Below the pieces are notes generated by a model. That model did no database searches. It was not told where the DNA came from and saw nothing but the letters and a program-made list of their open reading frames with translations. DNA of 6,794 nucleotides from Clostridia bacterium (GTDB lineage Bacteria; Bacillota; Clostridia; Oscillospirales; Acutalibacteraceae): assembly GCA_017454565.1 (NCBI GenBank), contig JAFTCS010000071.1:1-6794 (forward strand), written 5' to 3'. Both the position numbers and the translations under genes were made by a program. Below are positions 6,325-6,794 of this stretch, piece by piece; position 1 is the stretch's first letter, and the number at the start of each line of letters is the position of its first letter.

Positions 6325-6794
6325 TTATTTATTGTCTTTAATGCACATCATCGCTATCAGACCTCCGCGTTTGCCGCCGCTTGCCCTGTGAGAAAAGAGC
6401 AGGCCGCTGTTGCATTTGGTGCAGACATCGCTTATTGTAATGTTGATACTGAGCAGACCTGCTTCAAGCAGCATGCGGCGATTGGTCTCTTTCAGATCAA
6501 CAAGATATTTGCCGTGTCCCAGACTCTTTGTAAAATATGCCGGCTTCAATTCGGTAAGCGACGCAAAACGCTCGAAAACCGGGGTGTCCACCTCATAACA
6601 GCAGGAGCCTATTGCCGGGCCTACAACTGCAATAATGTCGGTAGGGTCACAGCCGTACTGTTCAACCATCACGTCAACCGTGGCTTCACCTATCTTTTCA
6701 ACAGTGCCGCGCCAGCCGGCATGCGCAAGTGCGATAACCTTTTTTTCCGGATCTGCAAAAAGCAGGGGAGTGCAGTCGGCGTAATGCGTAACAA
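6325..6794 (-). CDS. pgeF: Peptidoglycan editing factor PgeF (YfiH/LACC1 family), N-terminus missing
   Basis: The last 155 residues are visible; the 5' part runs off the right edge. Reading the - strand in frame from 6792 gives VTHYADCTPLLFADP, then ALAHAGWRGT, a clear hallmark of the family once called multicopper polyphenol oxidase or laccase-domain proteins. The Cys of ADC and the His of AHAG are 17 residues apart, as are C107 and H124 of E. coli YfiH, two of the three zinc ligands; the third (H71) lies outside the window. GPAIGSCCYEV follows, and near the end CTKC and LLFSHRASGG. The usual T-G-R after this point is replaced by K-R-G-G. Family members are reported to remove wrongly incorporated L-Ser from peptidoglycan precursors (E. 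coli) or to act on purine nucleosides (human LACC1 and homologues). Which applies here cannot be told. The GTG at 6672 is only an internal codon, not the start. The exported-protein gene follows after 18 nt. Confidence 0.93.
   Translation of the reverse strand, partial: VTHYADCTPLLFADPEKKVIALAHAGWRGTVEKIGEATVDVMVEQYGCDPTDIIAVVGPAIGSCCYEVDTPVFERFASLTELKPAYFTKSLGHGKYLVDLKETNRRMLLEAGLLSINITISDVCTKCNSGLLFSHRASGGKRGGLIAMMCIKDNK

Noticed and set aside
6410..6598. A short + strand open frame inside pgeF.
   Set aside because: pgeF is clearly coding on the - strand here, with family motifs throughout. The + frame shows nothing recognisable.

Overview
The window holds six consecutive genes of a bacterial V-type (A/V-type) ATPase operon on the + strand. 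They are followed by a strong bidirectional terminator and two convergent genes on the - strand. Moderate GC, AGGAGG-like ribosome sites before most genes, tight gene packing and this bacterial V-ATPase gene order all suggest an anaerobic Firmicute, most likely a clostridial gut or rumen bacterium of the Ruminococcus kind. That placement is inferred from protein flavour and was not tested by a search.

Positions 1-37 are the end of an unseen upstream gene or a short intergenic stretch. From 38 to 5746 the order is E (peripheral stalk), C (central-stalk adaptor to the membrane ring), F (central stalk), A (catalytic), B (regulatory nucleotide-binding) and D (central rotor shaft). Spacings are short: 11 nt, an 8-nt overlap, 10 nt, a 1-nt overlap and 18 nt. 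The six are almost certainly one transcript with coupled translation. Together they encode the whole soluble V1 part: the A3B3 hexamer, the D-F shaft, the C cap and one stalk chain. The membrane subunits I and K and the stalk partner of E are not visible and would be expected upstream. Ion specificity (H+ or Na+) is set in K and I, so it cannot be read here. Catalytic residues of A and the arginine finger of B are intact, so the enzyme looks functional.

Positions 5758-5795 form a nearly perfect hairpin with A-rich and T-rich flanks that can end transcription from both sides. On the - strand, transcription runs from pgeF (cut by the window's right edge) into a small Cys-containing exported protein of unknown function, with 18 nt between them. 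PgeF is a conserved cell-wall quality-control or purine-metabolism enzyme. The small exported protein is the only gene here without a recognised family, and its body has a faint type IV pilin-like look.

This is mostly an ordinary housekeeping region. I see no mobile element, CRISPR array, RNA gene or new multi-gene system. The items most worth a second look are the exported unknown protein and its pairing with pgeF. A smaller one is the choice of start codon of the catalytic A subunit.
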